Notes under the pieces: generated by a model
The model's database searches: none
What the model was told of the DNA's origin: nothing
What the model saw: the letters and a program-made list of their open reading frames with translations, nothing else
Position numbers and translations under genes: made by a program
Part shown: positions 62,101 through 64,000 of the stretch, one piece after another
Layout: every line of letters starts with the position of its first letter
Numbering within the stretch: position 1 is the first letter of the stretch
Source of the DNA: Oxyura jamaicensis
Taxonomy: Eukaryota > Chordata > Aves > Anseriformes > Anatidae
Assembly: GCF_011077185.1 (NCBI RefSeq)
Contig: NC_048894.1
Coordinates: 61,788,657-61,852,656, forward strand
Direction: 5' to 3'
Length of the DNA stretch: 64,000 bases

Positions 62101-62395
62101 ATTGCACTTTCTTTTTGGTACTCTTTCTTTGTGTGACCAGATGCTGTATTTGATAGTGACAGTCTCTAAATAAAGTAGATACTAGTGGTTTCAAAGTATA
62201 ATGTACAGTAAAAGAAATGCCTGAGACAAACCTACCATTTTATCCAACAGCTCCACTGTATAATGAAGCTTTGGTTTTCCTTTGGACTTCATAGTGTTTG
62301 GATGTTATTTTTAGATCTAGATTCAAGATTAGGGAGTGCCTCATACATTTTGCTTGTTTTAAAGTGAGATACAACTTTTGTAAAAAAATGCTGTT

Positions 62396-62421
62396 TTGTT
62401 TTTGTTTGTTTGTTTGTTTGT
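62396..62421. repeat. (TTTG)n microsatellite
   Basis: About six TTTG units. A separate T-rich tract follows at 62,469-62,502. Confidence 0.85.
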
Positions 62422-64000
62422 TTTCTCCTTTTGTGTAACACACAAAACGTGTTACAGGGAGCTGCAAGTTTTTTTTTTTTTTTTTTTTCTTTTTTTTCTT
62501 ACAACTCACAATAATCTATAGATGGAGTTACTAACTTGTGAATTTAGAGGAGTTATATTTTGAGTTCATTATTTGCAATTCCAAGATCTTAAAAGCTGCT
62601 TTTGCCTTTTTTTAAAAAAAAATTTTTTGGTCAAATTTGTTTTTTGGCAGTACTTTACCTTTAAGGGGTTGCTGGTTACTTTTTGTAACAATATTTTGAT
62701 TAAAAAGGCATTTATATACATTATTCCTTAGTTGCAATTTATTGCCATATTAAACAACAAAACAAACCCCACCAAACCAACAAAACCAAAACAGCAACAG
62801 AAAAAACACCTGTCTTGATACTGGGTGTGTGACAATTTGCTCCTGTCCTATTGTGACAAGTCTACTTAGTCATTCAGTTTATTTACTGCTAATGCAACAC
62901 TTTTCAGTCAACAAACCTTAAAATTCTCAGTTTTGCTCTTCCAATCTACTGATTTTAGCAGGAAATGGTGTATTTCCTTCATAGCACATCTACATTTGAT
63001 TATTAAATACATCAACTTATGAATGGATATAACCTGATACAGATAGATTGTTACTTTCTAGCTTAATATCATTGTTTTTATCACTTCTTGCCAAGATATA
63101 TTAATTTTTAAGTCAGTCACTACCTTGCTGTCTTCCAAACTCAACGATATTCTTAAACAACTTGCCAGTAGGGTTAATTTAGGCAACGTGTTACTTTTGA
63201 AATGAATCTTCATAACTTATGAAATTGTCACTTTCAACACCAAAGAACAGATCACATTAATAACATGAAAATTTCTTTCATTTATACTGTCAGGAAAAGA
63301 TTCTAAACTGGCTACTTTTCCTTTCTAGTAACTATTGTATCTTTTCAGTCTTTGCTATTTTCAAGTGGGTACTAATTGTGTGCAGTCAGTTGCAGTCAGG
63401 AAGTACAGTAATCTCAACAGCATATCATTCTTGATATGGTGTCATTGAAGTCAGTGTAAATTTTTTTTTTTTTTTTTCAGAAATGAATTTGCAAATAGTA
63501 CCTTGGATGCTGTAGATTCCTATAAAGTTTAATAGGGTGGTTAATATAGGTATTTACAGCTTAAAACAATATTTACTTTTTAGTCCTGCCTGTTGGGTTG
63601 GAAATCTGAACCTGTGTTTGCAATGAGTTGAAAAGCCTCAATGTAAGGAAGGAAGAACTGATTTTGTAGTAATCTCTGAGTAGCTCATAAACTAAAGTGG
63701 AGAGTACCTTACCACTAGCGTCAGCATACCACCCACAGGAATTCAGATTGACTAATGTAAGCATACCTATGTAAGACTGTGAGAAACTACTAAAGCAGAG
63801 GTTCAGATAAATAGATAAAATTATGCAACTCATAATTTAACATGGCTGATTTGTAAAGCACAGGCATGCTTATATTGCCTTTATACTTCTGACAGAGGTG
63901 ATGTGGCCATTAATCAATAATTCCCTTGCTAGATTAAAAGGTAAAGGGTGGCCTTAACAACATTAAGTGAGAGCCTGTGGTACATATCTGCTTCAATAAA

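Larger units (their letters stand above)
58836..64000. other. AT-rich noncoding DNA, no gene recognised
   Basis: I see only simple repeats: CAA-rich DNA at 59,095-59,150, (TTTA)n at 59,165-59,186, poly-A at 60,231-60,246, poly-T at 61,030-61,049, (TTTG)n at 62,396-62,421, poly-T at 62,469-62,502 and 63,461-63,477. The open frames are short and without domains. Confidence 0.5.

Noticed and set aside
1..64000. CRISPR arrays, tRNA genes, rRNA, ERV/LTR elements, prokaryotic systems
   Set aside because: Nothing of the kind is visible: no regularly spaced repeats, no cloverleaf with conserved A and B boxes, no LTR pair, and no dense coding as in bacteria.

Overview
The window looks like a stretch of AT-rich vertebrate nuclear DNA, most likely from a bird. 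The evidence is the repeat content. Every recent interspersed repeat I can recognise is a CR1 LINE (chicken repeat 1), with the diagnostic CR1 3' tail of short ATTCTGTG repeats. I see no Alu, B1, L1 or LTR-like elements. There is no operon structure, no Shine-Dalgarno logic, no tRNA or rRNA gene that I can see and no CpG island outside a transposon. The region reads as intergenic or, more probably, long-intron sequence.

Layout. 1-16 kb is unique AT-rich DNA with old, eroded repeats: an ancient CR1 piece (about 1.1-1.6 kb), two MIR/LINE2-tail-like pieces (6.3 and 7.3 kb), remnants of a small palindromic repeat (8.7 and 12.4 kb, weaker at 4.2 kb) and an old CR1 3' end (16.0-16.25 kb). A moderately old CR1 3' fragment lies at 19.8-20.5 kb. 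A compound AT/CT microsatellite lies at 25.4 kb. The only host-coding candidate is a 111-bp, phase-1/1 exon on the + strand at 27,078-27,188, with a good acceptor, a strong donor, one open frame and raised GC. I could not assign it to a gene.

From 37.7 to 50.1 kb there is a cluster of four CR1 copies. Copy A (+, 37.73-38.52 kb) keeps an undamaged C-terminal reverse-transcriptase tail. Copy B (-, 38.64-about 41.74 kb) is by far the most complete: 5' UTR, ORF1 with paired cysteines and a GDSL esterase motif, an ORF2 with endonuclease and RT parts fused by an internal deletion, and the 3' end. Copy C (-, 42.98-43.72 kb) is a 3' fragment. Copy D (+, 48.67-50.12 kb) is a 5'-truncated RT with two frameshifts and a changed catalytic motif, and its 5' junction is a perfect 15-bp fold-back. 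Copies A and B lie tail to tail about 120 bp apart and form long imperfect inverted repeats.

50-64 kb is again AT-rich unique DNA with simple repeats (TA, TTTTC, TTTG, TTA, TTTA, poly-T) and a small tandem duplication at 58.8 kb; I recognise no gene there. I found no clear sign of a new biological system. The points most worth checking are the candidate exon, the fold-back CR1 junction, the deletion-fused CR1 ORF2 and the palindromic repeat family. All family assignments come from reading and memory, not from a search.
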